From CAXBCP01 sp963974055 (GTDB taxonomy: Bacteria; Pseudomonadota; Alphaproteobacteria; MPNO01; UBA830), in contig CAXBCP010000004.1 in NCBI GenBank assembly GCA_963974055.1, positions 124,001 through 188,000 of the forward strand: a DNA stretch of 64,000 nt. Reading direction: 5' to 3'. The notes below the pieces were generated by a model. The model searched no databases, was not told where the DNA came from, and was given only the letters and a program-made list of their open reading frames with translations. Position 1 is the first letter of the stretch, and each line of letters begins with the position of its first letter. Shown here piece by piece: positions 26,306-34,359 of the stretch. A program made the translations under genes and the position numbers.

Positions 26306-27334
26306 ATGACCATCGATATGCACTCCCACTGGAGCCCGCCTGAACTGATCGATATCTATCGCGCACGCAGCGAAGCGCCGATGATTTACGTCAATGAAAA
26401 CGGCGAGGAGATCATCAGGACGCGCCGCGGCGAACAGCCGTTTGGCGGCATGTTCGACGATCTCGATGCGCGCCTCGCCGAAATGGACGAACACGGCATC
26501 GATACCGCGGTGCTGTCTCTCTGGGGGCCGCATCAATGGATCGAACGCCTGCCGGTGGCGGAATCGCTGCCCGCGGTCCGGACATATAATGACAGCGTAT
26601 CGGCACTCTGTGCCGCTCATGAAGGCCGTTTCGCCGCCTATGCATCCCTGCCGATGGCCGACATCTCTGCGGCGGTCGCGGAGTTCGACCGGGCAATCGC
26701 ATTGCCCGGCATCATCGGCGCCATCGTGCCGGGCAACGCCTTCATGACGGAAGCCGATCTCGAACCCTATCTGCCGATCCTCGAGGCCGCGAACCGGCAC
26801 AAGGCGGTCCTGTTCATCCACTGGGGGCCGCGTCCGGACGATGCCTGGCCCCGTGTGACGCCTGACACGGACAATTTCATCCGCCGCATGGGCACGCTGG
26901 ACATGCAATCGAGCCTGTCGGCCTGCACGATGACCCTGACGATGACCGACGTGCTCGACAAATATCCCGATGCCCGGTTCCATATTCACAATCTTGGCGG
27001 CAACATCCCGTTCGAGGTTGAACGCTTGGATCACCGCAACCTGCTGGACTCGCCGGACGAGCCGATGCCGTCGACGCGGCTGCGCAAACCGAACCTGTGG
27101 CTCGACTGCAATTCCTTCGGCGCGAAGGCGATCGAGCTCGGTGTCGATGTTTACGGTGCCGACCGTATTGTGTTTGCGACCGACGGTACGGGCTTCGGAT
27201 GCGACTGGACCAACAAGGCGATTGCGGCCGCCGAGCTGACTGAAGACCAGCGCAACATGATCCGGTCCGGCAACGCGGTGGACATGTTCGGGCACCTTGC
27301 GACGGTTGCGGTGACAGCCCGGGCCGCGGAATAG
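26306..27334 (+). CDS. Amidohydrolase family 2 protein
   Basis: The 342-residue product is a metal-dependent amidohydrolase-2 enzyme of the ACMSD/decarboxylase group. Metal residues are HxH in MTIDMHSHWSPPEL (residues 6-8), a histidine in AVLFIHWGPRPDD, a histidine in RFHIHNLGGNIPFEVERLD and the aspartate in IVFATDGTGFGCDW. The start at 26306 is preferred over an ATG at 26300 because AGGGG at 26294-26298 is then seven bases away. A 65-residue cysteine-containing gene follows after 11 bases and a VOC-fold gene after that. The reaction could be hydrolysis or decarboxylation. Confidence 0.82.
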   Translation: MTIDMHSHWSPPELIDIYRARSEAPMIYVNENGEEIIRTRRGEQPFGGMFDDLDARLAEMDEHGIDTAVLSLWGPHQWIERLPVAESLPAVRTYNDSVSALCAAHEGRFAAYASLPMADISAAVAEFDRAIALPGIIGAIVPGNAFMTEADLEPYLPILEAANRHKAVLFIHWGPRPDDAWPRVTPDTDNFIRRMGTLDMQSSLSACTMTLTMTDVLDKYPDARFHIHNLGGNIPFEVERLDHRNLLDSPDEPMPSTRLRKPNLWLDCNSFGAKAIELGVDVYGADRIVFATDGTGFGCDWTNKAIAAAELTEDQRNMIRSGNAVDMFGHLATVAVTARAAE

Positions 27335-27345
27335 GGCGCTTTTCC

Positions 27346-27543
27346 ATGACGTTCGAAACCGGCGTCGTCACCGACAGGGACGTACATCAGACGATGCGCG
27401 CCCAGATGCTGCAGATTCTGGAAGATTCGGACATGACCGAGGAACAGAAACAGCAGGTGCTGGTCGCGATGAGCTGCCCGTGCTGCGGCGGCAGCGGCAT
27501 GTCGCTGACTATCCCGCTGGACGGCGCCAAGCCGGTTTTCTGA
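27346..27543 (+). CDS. Small CPCCGGSG-motif protein
   Basis: The 65-residue product is mostly a predicted helix (about residues 8-40, rich in Gln, Glu and Met) followed by SCPCCGGSGMS near residues 43-53 and a short hydrophobic tail. The C-x2-C-G-G-x-G pattern is half of a DnaJ-type zinc knuckle, so a dimer could bind one zinc or an Fe-S cluster. It begins 11 bases after the amidohydrolase stop and is likely co-transcribed with it. I do not recognise the family. Being short, it could be non-coding, but codon use and spacing suit a real gene. Confidence 0.55.
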   Translation: MTFETGVVTDRDVHQTMRAQMLQILEDSDMTEEQKQQVLVAMSCPCCGGSGMSLTIPLDGAKPVF

Positions 27544-27608
27544 GCCCGCCGCCCTTTTGTCATCCAGGCAGATGATCGGAGGGATGCAAGACAAGAGGGA
27601 TAGCGGTA

Positions 27609-28004
27609 TTGACCGAAACGAACCGGATTGGGCCAGGTACGCCGTTCCTTATCGTATCGGATGTTTCGCGATCCGTGAAACACTACACGGAAGCATTGGG
27701 CTTTGAATGCCGATTTTCAGCGCCGGACACGGATCCGATCTTCGCGATCGTGGGGCGCGACGCGGTGCAGATAATGCTAAAATTTGTCGGCGACGAGGTG
27801 CCGCCATCGCCGAACAATCAACAGCATGAATGGGCGCGCTGGGACGTCTTCGTTCACGTTCCCGACCCGGATGTGCTCGCAGGCGAATTCGAGCGCCGTC
27901 GCGTTCCGTTCCATCAAGTGCTCGGAGATACCGAGGATCAGTTGCGTGGGTTCGAGATTGCCGATCCCGACGGATATGTCTGCTTTTTCGGCCGGCCGCT
28001 GTAA
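27609..28004 (+). CDS. VOC-family (glyoxalase/bleomycin resistance fold) protein
   Basis: The 131-residue product is a single vicinal-oxygen-chelate domain built from two beta-alpha-beta-beta-beta units: FLIVSDVSRSVKHYTEALGF at the start and the return strand FEIADPDGYVCFFGRPL at the end. Members include glyoxalases, dioxygenases and binding proteins. The metal residues cannot be fixed with confidence; the glutamate or histidine positions of classic glyoxalase I are not all evident. The start is TTG at 27609, with AGAGGG some 12 bases upstream. It is the last gene of the amidohydrolase cluster and converges with the TauD gene. Confidence 0.75.
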   Translation: MTETNRIGPGTPFLIVSDVSRSVKHYTEALGFECRFSAPDTDPIFAIVGRDAVQIMLKFVGDEVPPSPNNQQHEWARWDVFVHVPDPDVLAGEFERRRVPFHQVLGDTEDQLRGFEIADPDGYVCFFGRPL

Positions 28005-28023
28005 CCGGTCTGTCCTTTGAAAT

Positions 28024-28052
28024 CTGCCCGAATCCGGGCGTTTGCCGGGCAG
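28024..28052. terminator. Possible bidirectional hairpin between convergent genes
   Basis: CTGCCCG (28024-28030) and CGGGCAG (28046-28052) can pair, or alternatively GCCCG (28026-28030) with CGGGC (28035-28039). The region separates the VOC gene from the end of the minus-strand operon. There is no T tract, so strength is uncertain. Confidence 0.35.
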
Positions 28053-28076
28053 GTCGGTAGCGTATTTATTAAGGTA

Positions 28077-28907
28077 TTAGTAAGGCACGTCGCCTTCTAT
28101 TCCGATGCGGCGCAACAGGCGCCTTTCGGAGGACGGAAAATCGGTGCGGGCGTGCTGCGTGCAGCGGTTGTCCCACATCAGCAGGTCGCCGGCCCGCCAT
28201 TCGTGCGCGTAGATATGGGCCGGGTCTTCCGCATAGTCGAACAAAGTCGCCAGCAACGCGTCACTGTCCGCTTCGTCCAGCCCGACCAGTTCCTCGGTCA
28301 TCAGCCGGTTGACGTAAAGCGACTTGCGGCCGGTTTCGGGATGAGTGCGGACCGCCGGGTGGACGGCCTGCGGCGATTTCGACCGGTCGAACCGTCCGCT
28401 GCGTACCTGGGTCTGGTAATCGAAGATGTTCATCGCCCGAAGCGGCGCTATCCGCGTGCGGATATCCTCAGGCAGCGCGTCATAAGCGGCGTACATATTG
28501 GCGAACAGCGTATTGCCGCCGGTCGATGGGACTTCTTCGCCGTACAGCATCGCCCCCATCAGCGGTTTTTCCAGATAGACCGAATCCGAATGGAACATCA
28601 GCTCTCCGTCGGGGAGCGCGCCGATGGCCTCGCCGTTTTCGCGGATGTTGCTGATGAGCATCAGACGCCTGTCGCCGCCGTCGCCCCTTTGCTTGTCCCG
28701 GGCGCCGATGGTTTCGCCGAAACAGGCGGCGAAACGTATCTGGTCGTCCTCGCTGATCGGCTGGTCGCGGAAAACCAGTACGAGATGTTCGAGCCATGCG
28801 CTGCGCAGCCGGTCTATCGTCGCCGGGTCGAGCGGGCGGCGGAGGTCGAGACCGCGAATTTCCGCGCCGAGGGCCGGCGCAAGGGGATGAATCGTGAAAT
28901 CTGTCAT
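28077..28907 (-). CDS. TauD/TfdA-family 2-oxoglutarate-dependent dioxygenase
   Basis: The 276-residue product is a non-haem Fe(II)/2-oxoglutarate oxygenase of the TauD/TfdA family, which hydroxylates sulfonates, aryloxyacetates and related acids and may split them. The iron triad is H106-x-D108 in ELMFHSDSVY and H252 in DNRCTQHARTDF; an arginine for 2-oxoglutarate lies close behind in SERRLL near residue 263. The ATG at 28907 starts the family opening (MTDFTIHPLAPALGAEIRGL). It is the last gene of a seven-gene minus-strand operon, 32 bases after the molybdenum-subunit gene, so it probably acts on the same compound or its product. Confidence 0.87.
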   Translation of the reverse strand: MTDFTIHPLAPALGAEIRGLDLRRPLDPATIDRLRSAWLEHLVLVFRDQPISEDDQIRFAACFGETIGARDKQRGDGGDRRLMLISNIRENGEAIGALPDGELMFHSDSVYLEKPLMGAMLYGEEVPSTGGNTLFANMYAAYDALPEDIRTRIAPLRAMNIFDYQTQVRSGRFDRSKSPQAVHPAVRTHPETGRKSLYVNRLMTEELVGLDEADSDALLATLFDYAEDPAHIYAHEWRAGDLLMWDNRCTQHARTDFPSSERRLLRRIGIEGDVPY

Positions 28908-28939
28908 AGCGGAACCATATGCCTCGATTGCCGGATGGA

Positions 28940-31096
28940 TCAAGCGTCCAGCGCCGCGGCGCGGATGGCATCCGGCGTGAACGGCATCCGCCGCAGGCGT
29001 ATTCCCGTCGCGTTACAGACCGCATTGGCGATGGCGGCGCCCGCCGGGCCCGAGACGGCTTCGCCGGCACCGAGGAACGGCACGCCGGGGCGCTCGATCA
29101 GCACCGTCTCGATCTCCGGCACGTTGTCGAACCGCAGGATCGGATAGCCTTCCCAGTCGCGGCTGGTGATGCCGTCCCTGTCCCAGGTGACCTGTTCGTG
29201 GATCGCCCAACTCGCGGCCTGCAGGAAGCCGCCGTCGAATTGCGCGATCAGGCCGTCGCGGTCGACAATTTCGCCGGCATCGCCGACCAGGACTGCCCGG
29301 TGCATCACGATCTCCGCGGCGTCGTTGACCTCCAGTTCCACATAGACGGCGGCATAGGCCTTCAGGTTCTTGTACTGGGCGAAGCCGATGCCGCGTCCGC
29401 GCTCGTCATCGGCCGTCAGGTCGATATGTCGGGCGAGGGTTTCCAGCACCTTGCGGCCGCGCGGGTCCTCGAGGTGGTTGAGGCGGAACGTGACCGGGTT
29501 GATTCCCGCGGCTTCTGCGAGTTCGTCCATGAAGGATTCGAGCGCGAACACGTTGCCGAACGCGCCCAGCGTGCGCAGCGCCGATGTCCGCAGCGGCAGG
29601 CCGCGCACGAGGTTTTTGACCAGCCGCTTGTTCGGAAACCTATAGAGCGGGTCGAGATTGCGGTGCAGACCGATATGTCGGGCGATGGATGGCTGTGCAA
29701 CGAATGGCGGCGGCGGGTTTTCCGTGAACCGGCTGGACAGCAGGCGGGCGGCGCCTGCCATGTTGGGCCCCGACCGGGGCCTCATGCTGAACGTGTCGCC
29801 ATAGCTTTCGTGGCTCCATGCCATGACCTTGCCGTCCGCATCCAGGCTGGCCTGAAGTTTAAGCGACATGGCCGTCGCATAGGGCGCCCAGGAATGTTCT
29901 TCCTCGCGCGTCCATTTCAGCAGGATCGGCGTGCCGGGCAGGGCACGAGCGATCAGGGCCGCGTCGAAGGCTGCATCGTCGGCGCCGTTATGGCCGTAGC
30001 AGCCCGCGCCGGGAACGTGTTCGATCCGTATGAATTGCTCGTCCTGTCCGAACGCCTCGGCGATGGCGCTGCGCAGGAAATAGATGCCCTGGCTGTGCGA
30101 CCAGACCTGCATTCCGTCTTCCTGCCACAGGGCGGCGCCGGCAGACGGGCCGATGGACCCGTGGGAATGATAGGGCTTGTCGTAGCGCGCGTTCAGCGTG
30201 TGGGCGGCGCCTTCCGGTTCTTCGAGCGGCGGCACGGGCTTGTCCTGGGGCACGCCGTCGTTTTCCACCGGCAGGCTGATCCGTTCGTTGCCGGTTATGC
30301 TTTCGAACAGCTCGGCCTGGGTAATGCCGTCGGCCGTATCCCAGTCGCATCCGGCGAACAGGCGTTCCGCGGCGCGGATCACGGCATATTCGTCCGCGCC
30401 CGCAACCGCGAGATAGCTGCCGTCCCGGACGATACGGATCCCGCCGTCGCGCAGGCGGTCGGCGAGGGCTTCATCCATCCCGCGCAGCCGGGCGTGATAA
30501 TGCGGCGGGCGGACGACGCGGGCATGCAGCATGCCCGGCATCTTCATGTCGTGCAGATAGGTGTATTTCCCGGCAACGATATCGGACAGGCCGAGCGGCG
30601 CGATATGCCGGCCGACAAGCCGGTGGTCGCCCGGCGATTTCACCGCAATATCGGGATCGACCTCCAGCCCGAACGGGATGCCGCCCTGCAGTTCCTGATA
30701 GGTAACACTCTGGTTCGTGCCGCGCGACTGGATCAGGCCGTCGTCTGTTTCAAGCGTGTCGATGTCGACGCCGAGACGGTCCGCGGCCCTGGCCAGCAGG
30801 TGCGCCCGCGCCGTCGCCGAGGCGAGCCGCACGGCGCTGCCGGATTCCATCATCGAATTGCTGCCGGACGTGATGCCCTCGTCCGGCGCTTCGCCGGTAA
30901 CGGTGCGGATCACGTCGATACGGGACATGTCGACGTCCAGTTCTTCGGCGGCGATAATCGCCAGCGCCGTGGAAATCCGCTGGCCGATATCGACCTTGCC
31001 GGTGTGGATGGCGATACGACCGTCTTCGCCGACGGAAACCCATTCGTCGAGACCGGGATGTTTCTTCAGGCTGGTGCTGGAAAACGCGCTAGGCAT
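28940..31096 (-). CDS. Molybdopterin-binding large subunit of an IorB/xanthine dehydrogenase-type oxidoreductase
   Basis: The 718-residue product is the molybdenum cofactor subunit of a hydroxylase that inserts water-derived oxygen into N-heterocycles or aldehydes. The layout is like isoquinoline 1-oxidoreductase subunit IorB: a substrate-binding N-terminal part (EWVSVGEDGRIAIHTGKVD), the cofactor-binding motifs GITSGSNSMMESGSAVRLAS and GCYGHNGADDAAFDAALIA, and the catalytic glutamate in FLGAGEAVSGPAG near residue 690. It overlaps its 2Fe-2S partner by eight bases (start 31096, partner stop 31089). No FAD subunit is present, as in two-subunit IorAB enzymes, which pass electrons to a cytochrome or quinone. 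The N-terminus has no twin-arginine signal, unlike some periplasmic relatives. Confidence 0.87.
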   Translation of the reverse strand: MPSAFSSTSLKKHPGLDEWVSVGEDGRIAIHTGKVDIGQRISTALAIIAAEELDVDMSRIDVIRTVTGEAPDEGITSGSNSMMESGSAVRLASATARAHLLARAADRLGVDIDTLETDDGLIQSRGTNQSVTYQELQGGIPFGLEVDPDIAVKSPGDHRLVGRHIAPLGLSDIVAGKYTYLHDMKMPGMLHARVVRPPHYHARLRGMDEALADRLRDGGIRIVRDGSYLAVAGADEYAVIRAAERLFAGCDWDTADGITQAELFESITGNERISLPVENDGVPQDKPVPPLEEPEGAAHTLNARYDKPYHSHGSIGPSAGAALWQEDGMQVWSHSQGIYFLRSAIAEAFGQDEQFIRIEHVPGAGCYGHNGADDAAFDAALIARALPGTPILLKWTREEEHSWAPYATAMSLKLQASLDADGKVMAWSHESYGDTFSMRPRSGPNMAGAARLLSSRFTENPPPPFVAQPSIARHIGLHRNLDPLYRFPNKRLVKNLVRGLPLRTSALRTLGAFGNVFALESFMDELAEAAGINPVTFRLNHLEDPRGRKVLETLARHIDLTADDERGRGIGFAQYKNLKAYAAVYVELEVNDAAEIVMHRAVLVGDAGEIVDRDGLIAQFDGGFLQAASWAIHEQVTWDRDGITSRDWEGYPILRFDNVPEIETVLIERPGVPFLGAGEAVSGPAGAAIANAVCNATGIRLRRMPFTPDAIRAAALDA

Positions 31097-31559
31097 TCGC
31101 GGTCTCCCCGGCGGCGCGGTGGATCGCGGCGATCACCCGGGCATGCGATCCGCAGCGGCAGAGATGTTCGGACAAGGCCGCCACGATGGCCGCGCGGTCG
31201 GGACTGGGGTTCCGCTTGAGCAGCGCCGTCGCGGCAACCACCAGCCCGGTCGTGCAGTAGCCGCATTGGGCAGCGCCTTCCGCCACGAAGGCGCGCTGAA
31301 CGGCGGCGCCTGTGCGGTCGCCCGCCAGTGCTTCGACCGTCACGATATCCTTGCCGGTAAATTCACCGGCGGGCCGGCTGCAGCATAGCGTCGCTTCGCC
31401 GTCCACCAGGACGGCGCAGGCGCCGCATTGTTCCAGTCCGCATCCGAGTTTCGATCCCGTGAGGTCGAATTCGTTGCGCAGGATGTAAATCAGCGGCGTC
31501 GCCGGGTCGCACTCGACCTGCCGTGCCGCGCCGTTAACCGTCAGTGTCAGGGAGTCCAT
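31089..31559 (-). CDS. 2Fe-2S small subunit of an IorA-type oxidoreductase
   Basis: The 156-residue product carries two [2Fe-2S] clusters and passes electrons from the molybdenum subunit. The plant-ferredoxin-type cluster is GCGLEQCGACAVLVDGEATLCC near residue 40-60 and the second cluster is CGYCTTG (near 100) with LCRCGS (near 135). The start ATG at 31559 begins the mature fold (MDSLTLTVNGAARQVECDPA). It lies five bases after the amidohydrolase stop and overlaps the large-subunit gene. It sits inside a much longer open frame to 33164, which is otherwise a shadow of neighbouring genes. Confidence 0.9.
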   Translation of the reverse strand: MDSLTLTVNGAARQVECDPATPLIYILRNEFDLTGSKLGCGLEQCGACAVLVDGEATLCCSRPAGEFTGKDIVTVEALAGDRTGAAVQRAFVAEGAAQCGYCTTGLVVAATALLKRNPSPDRAAIVAALSEHLCRCGSHARVIAAIHRAAGETANA

Positions 31560-31564
31560 GGTGC

Positions 31565-32515
31565 CTATTTGCCGAACTGTGGGAAAAGTTTGAGAGCGTT
31601 GTCGCGTTCGATGCCCTGCAGGATATCCGGGTCCAGGCCCATTTCCTGCAACGATTTGATCGAGCCCGTCATGGTCGGTTCCGGCGCGAACGGATAGTCG
31701 CTGCCGAACAGCACGTGATCGGGCGCGACCAGTTCGAACAGGCTGCGGAAGGCAAGCCAGTTGGCTGACAGGGCGGTGTCGTAATACAGCCGTTCCAGTT
31801 CCGGGATGACGCCGTTGGGCACATGTTCCTTGAAACCGGGGCGGCCCTGCAGCCGTCCGATACGTTCGGCCAGGAACGGGATCGCCCCGCCGGCATGGGA
31901 AAAGATGAAATTGATGTCCTGGCAACGCGCAAAGGTGCCGTTGAACAGCAGGCTGACGACCGCACGCGTGGTGTCGAAGGGAAAATCGAGCGTGGCCGCC
32001 GGAATTTCCGGCTGGCACTGGTTGCACGGCGCGTTGGTCGGGTGGAAATAGACGGTGGCCTTGCGGCGGTTGAGCTCGTCGAAGACCGGGGCGAAGGCCG
32101 GATCGCCGGGATAGCGGTCGCCGTAGCTGGTCAGCAGGCCGATGCCGTCCGCCTTCAGTTCGTCCAGCGCGAAGGCGATTTCCGCCAGGCTGGCATCGAC
32201 ATCGGGCAGGGGCAGCGATGCGAACACGCCGAACCGGTTGGGATGGTCGCGGCTGATATCGGCGGCGTATTCGTTGCAGTGACGGCACAGGTCGATGGTT
32301 TCCTGGCTGTCGCCGAACCACAGGCCGGGCGCCGAGATGGATGTCAGCGCCGTCTGGATGCCGTTGCGGTCCATCGCCTCGATCGACATCTGCGGCGTCC
32401 ATTCCGGCGTCTTGCCGGCCAGGATCAGCGGCCCGATGCGGTCGTCGCCGACGATTTCGACATAGTTCGGCGGCAGGATGTGGTGATGCACATCGATACG
32501 GTGGCAGTTTTCCAT
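31565..32515 (-). CDS. Amidohydrolase family 2 protein, ACMSD-like
   Basis: The 316-residue product is a zinc-type amidohydrolase-2 decarboxylase or hydrolase close in motif pattern to aminocarboxymuconate semialdehyde decarboxylase. Ligands: H10 and H12 in RIDVHHHILPP, a histidine in TVYFHPTNAPC, a histidine in FIFSHAGGAIPFLAERI and the aspartate in VLFGSDYPFAPEP. It is the fourth gene of the minus operon, 12 bases after UbiD and five before the iron-sulfur gene. Its presence beside UbiD means the operon encodes two unrelated decarboxylase-type folds. Confidence 0.85.
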   Translation of the reverse strand: MENCHRIDVHHHILPPNYVEIVGDDRIGPLILAGKTPEWTPQMSIEAMDRNGIQTALTSISAPGLWFGDSQETIDLCRHCNEYAADISRDHPNRFGVFASLPLPDVDASLAEIAFALDELKADGIGLLTSYGDRYPGDPAFAPVFDELNRRKATVYFHPTNAPCNQCQPEIPAATLDFPFDTTRAVVSLLFNGTFARCQDINFIFSHAGGAIPFLAERIGRLQGRPGFKEHVPNGVIPELERLYYDTALSANWLAFRSLFELVAPDHVLFGSDYPFAPEPTMTGSIKSLQEMGLDPDILQGIERDNALKLFPQFGK

Positions 32516-32527
32516 GGGATGCTGTCC

Positions 32528-33937
32528 TTAAGCTTTGGTGTAGCCGTCGATGAAGTCTTCGAGAACGATGTCTTCGTTGCCGGGGACATGGATTTCGGCC
32601 GGGTAATTGTCCTTGCGCGTCGCGTCGATGCCCATCTTTGTCACCAGGTGCGAGCCGCCCTCCGGATCGTAGGACGCCGGGTCGAGCGGCGAGCCCTTGG
32701 CATAGGTCACCATGAAGGTGTCCCGGTCGGCGCGCACACGGGTGGCGATGGCGTGCATGACTTCTGTGTCGCTGGTGATGTCGACATCGTGGTCCACCAC
32801 CACGCAGAATTTCAGGAACGGATCGGTGACGAAGGCGGCCATGGCGGCGGCTTTCGCCTCGCCCTCGATCTTGCGGTTGATGGCCACGTAACAGACAAAG
32901 CGGAAACGGCCGGAGCGCGGCATGTGGACGCCCGTAACGGTGCCGCAGGCAATCTTCACGGTCTCTTCGATGGCGGTGGACCGGATCACGCCAGACAGCA
33001 GCAGGTTGTCGGGGTGGCCTACAAATGCGTTCTGGTAGATCGGATTCTTGCGGTGGGTGATCGCCTTGATCTCCAGCACCGGGTTCATCCGTTCCGGCCC
33101 GTAGGTGCCGGGAAATTCGCCGAACGGCGCTTCGGACCGGCGTTCCTTGGGCCGGATGATGCATTCGATTACGATTTCGGCGTCGGCGGGCACATCGAGC
33201 GGGATGGTCTTGCAGGGCACCAGGGGCACCGGACGTTGCAGAATGCCGCCGGCGACATGCAGTTCGTTCGAATCGATGGGCGTGTAGCTGAGGGATCCCA
33301 GAAAAAACGCCGGATGATGGCCGATGACGATGGCGATCGGGCAGGCCTCCCCGCGTTCCTCGAATTTTTTCCAGATCACGTTTCCGTCTGCGGTTTCCGA
33401 CAGCTGGATGCCGAGCTCGTTCCGGCTGTGGACCTGGTGCCGGTAGATACCGATATTGTCGATTCCGGTATCGGGGTCGCGCATCAGGGCAAGGCCGGCG
33501 GTGATGAACTTGCCCGCGTCGAGCTCGTGATAGGTACAGATCGGCAATTCCTCGACATTGATGTCGTCGCCGGTTTTCACGACTTCCTGAACCGGGGCCT
33601 CGGTCGCCATTACCGGCGGAATCGGGTTCGCTTCCAGCGCGGCATAGGCCTTGAGGAAGGACTTTTCGTCGCCTTCTTCCATGCCGATCGCATAGCGCAA
33701 CCGGGCGAAGTTGCCGTGCATGTTGGCGACCAGCGGTATGTCGGATCCTTTGACATTCTCGAAAATAACGGCCTGGAAATGGCCGTCCTTCTCCAGCCGG
33801 TCAAGAATGCCGGTCACGCCGAATTTCGGATCGACCTCTTTCGAAATCCGGATGATCTCTTCCGGGTGTTCCTTGTCGAGATATTCGATAAAACCGCGAA
33901 GGTCCGGCGTGTAGGGCTGGTTGGACAATGTGTCCAT
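32528..33937 (-). CDS. UbiD family decarboxylase (second)
   Basis: The 469-residue product is a prenylated-FMN-dependent decarboxylase. The arginine-bearing region NIGIYRHQVHSRNELGIQL (near 170-190), the paired glutamates in SEAPFGEFPGTYG (near residue 270) and PIYQNAFVGHPDNLLLSGV (near 300) identify it. The spacing inside EAPFGEF equals that of the Glu pair in characterised UbiD enzymes. The ATG at 33937 is chosen because GAGGT precedes it and the protein then begins at the family start (RGFIEYLDKEHPEEIIRISK). It is the third gene of the minus operon. It is not a close copy of the other two UbiD proteins. Confidence 0.9.
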   Translation of the reverse strand: MDTLSNQPYTPDLRGFIEYLDKEHPEEIIRISKEVDPKFGVTGILDRLEKDGHFQAVIFENVKGSDIPLVANMHGNFARLRYAIGMEEGDEKSFLKAYAALEANPIPPVMATEAPVQEVVKTGDDINVEELPICTYHELDAGKFITAGLALMRDPDTGIDNIGIYRHQVHSRNELGIQLSETADGNVIWKKFEERGEACPIAIVIGHHPAFFLGSLSYTPIDSNELHVAGGILQRPVPLVPCKTIPLDVPADAEIVIECIIRPKERRSEAPFGEFPGTYGPERMNPVLEIKAITHRKNPIYQNAFVGHPDNLLLSGVIRSTAIEETVKIACGTVTGVHMPRSGRFRFVCYVAINRKIEGEAKAAAMAAFVTDPFLKFCVVVDHDVDITSDTEVMHAIATRVRADRDTFMVTYAKGSPLDPASYDPEGGSHLVTKMGIDATRKDNYPAEIHVPGNEDIVLEDFIDGYTKA

Positions 33938-33950
33938 GGCGTGTACCTCT

Positions 33951-34355
33951 TTAAGTGTCTTTTGGGGGGTCGATGGGGCCGCCCGCCGCAATCCAGGCGT
34001 TTATGCCGCCTTCGAGATGGGCCACCGGCGTCAGTCCCATGTCCTGCGCGGTGCGTGCCGCCAGCGCCGAGCGCCAGGCGCCTGCGCAATAGAAGATGAA
34101 TTTTTTGTCTTCGGCGAAAAAGTCGCGGTGATAGGATGTGTCCGGGTCGATCCACATTTCCAGCATGCCGCGCGGTACGTGGCGCGCACCGGTGATGCGG
34201 CCGGTCTTGGCGAGCTCGCGGATGTCGCGGATATCGATGAACAACACGTCGTCGCGCCCGACCAGCTGCCTCGCGTCGGCAATGCTGATTTCCTCGACAT
34301 GTTCGTTGGCCTCGGCGACCATCTGTTTCACCGAGCGTGTTATGTTGAGCGCCAT
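33951..34355 (-). CDS. Single-domain rhodanese-like protein
   Basis: The 134-residue product is a rhodanese domain: the DVLFIDIRDIRELAKTGRI strand-turn and the active-site loop FYCAGAWRSALAA, with the cysteine near residue 90 that carries a persulfide. Such proteins move sulfane sulfur or bind small ligands. Placed 13 bases before UbiD and four after the MBL gene, it could serve sulfur insertion into the molybdenum cofactor (the IorB type needs a sulfido ligand) or a sulfur-containing substrate. That link is inference. Confidence 0.83.
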   Translation of the reverse strand: MALNITRSVKQMVAEANEHVEEISIADARQLVGRDDVLFIDIRDIRELAKTGRITGARHVPRGMLEMWIDPDTSYHRDFFAEDKKFIFYCAGAWRSALAARTAQDMGLTPVAHLEGGINAWIAAGGPIDPPKDT

Positions 34356-34359
34356 CGGT

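Noticed and set aside
31089..33164. 691-codon minus frame that would fuse the 2Fe-2S subunit to an N-terminal extension
   Set aside because: Only the last 156 codons show family motifs. The rest lies over the amidohydrolase and UbiD genes in another frame, and a good start for the subunit exists at 31559.
28919..34099. Long plus-strand open frames opposite the IorB-like and UbiD genes (766 and 758 codons)
   Set aside because: They are antisense shadows of a coherent minus-strand operon, with no ribosome site and no recognisable domain.
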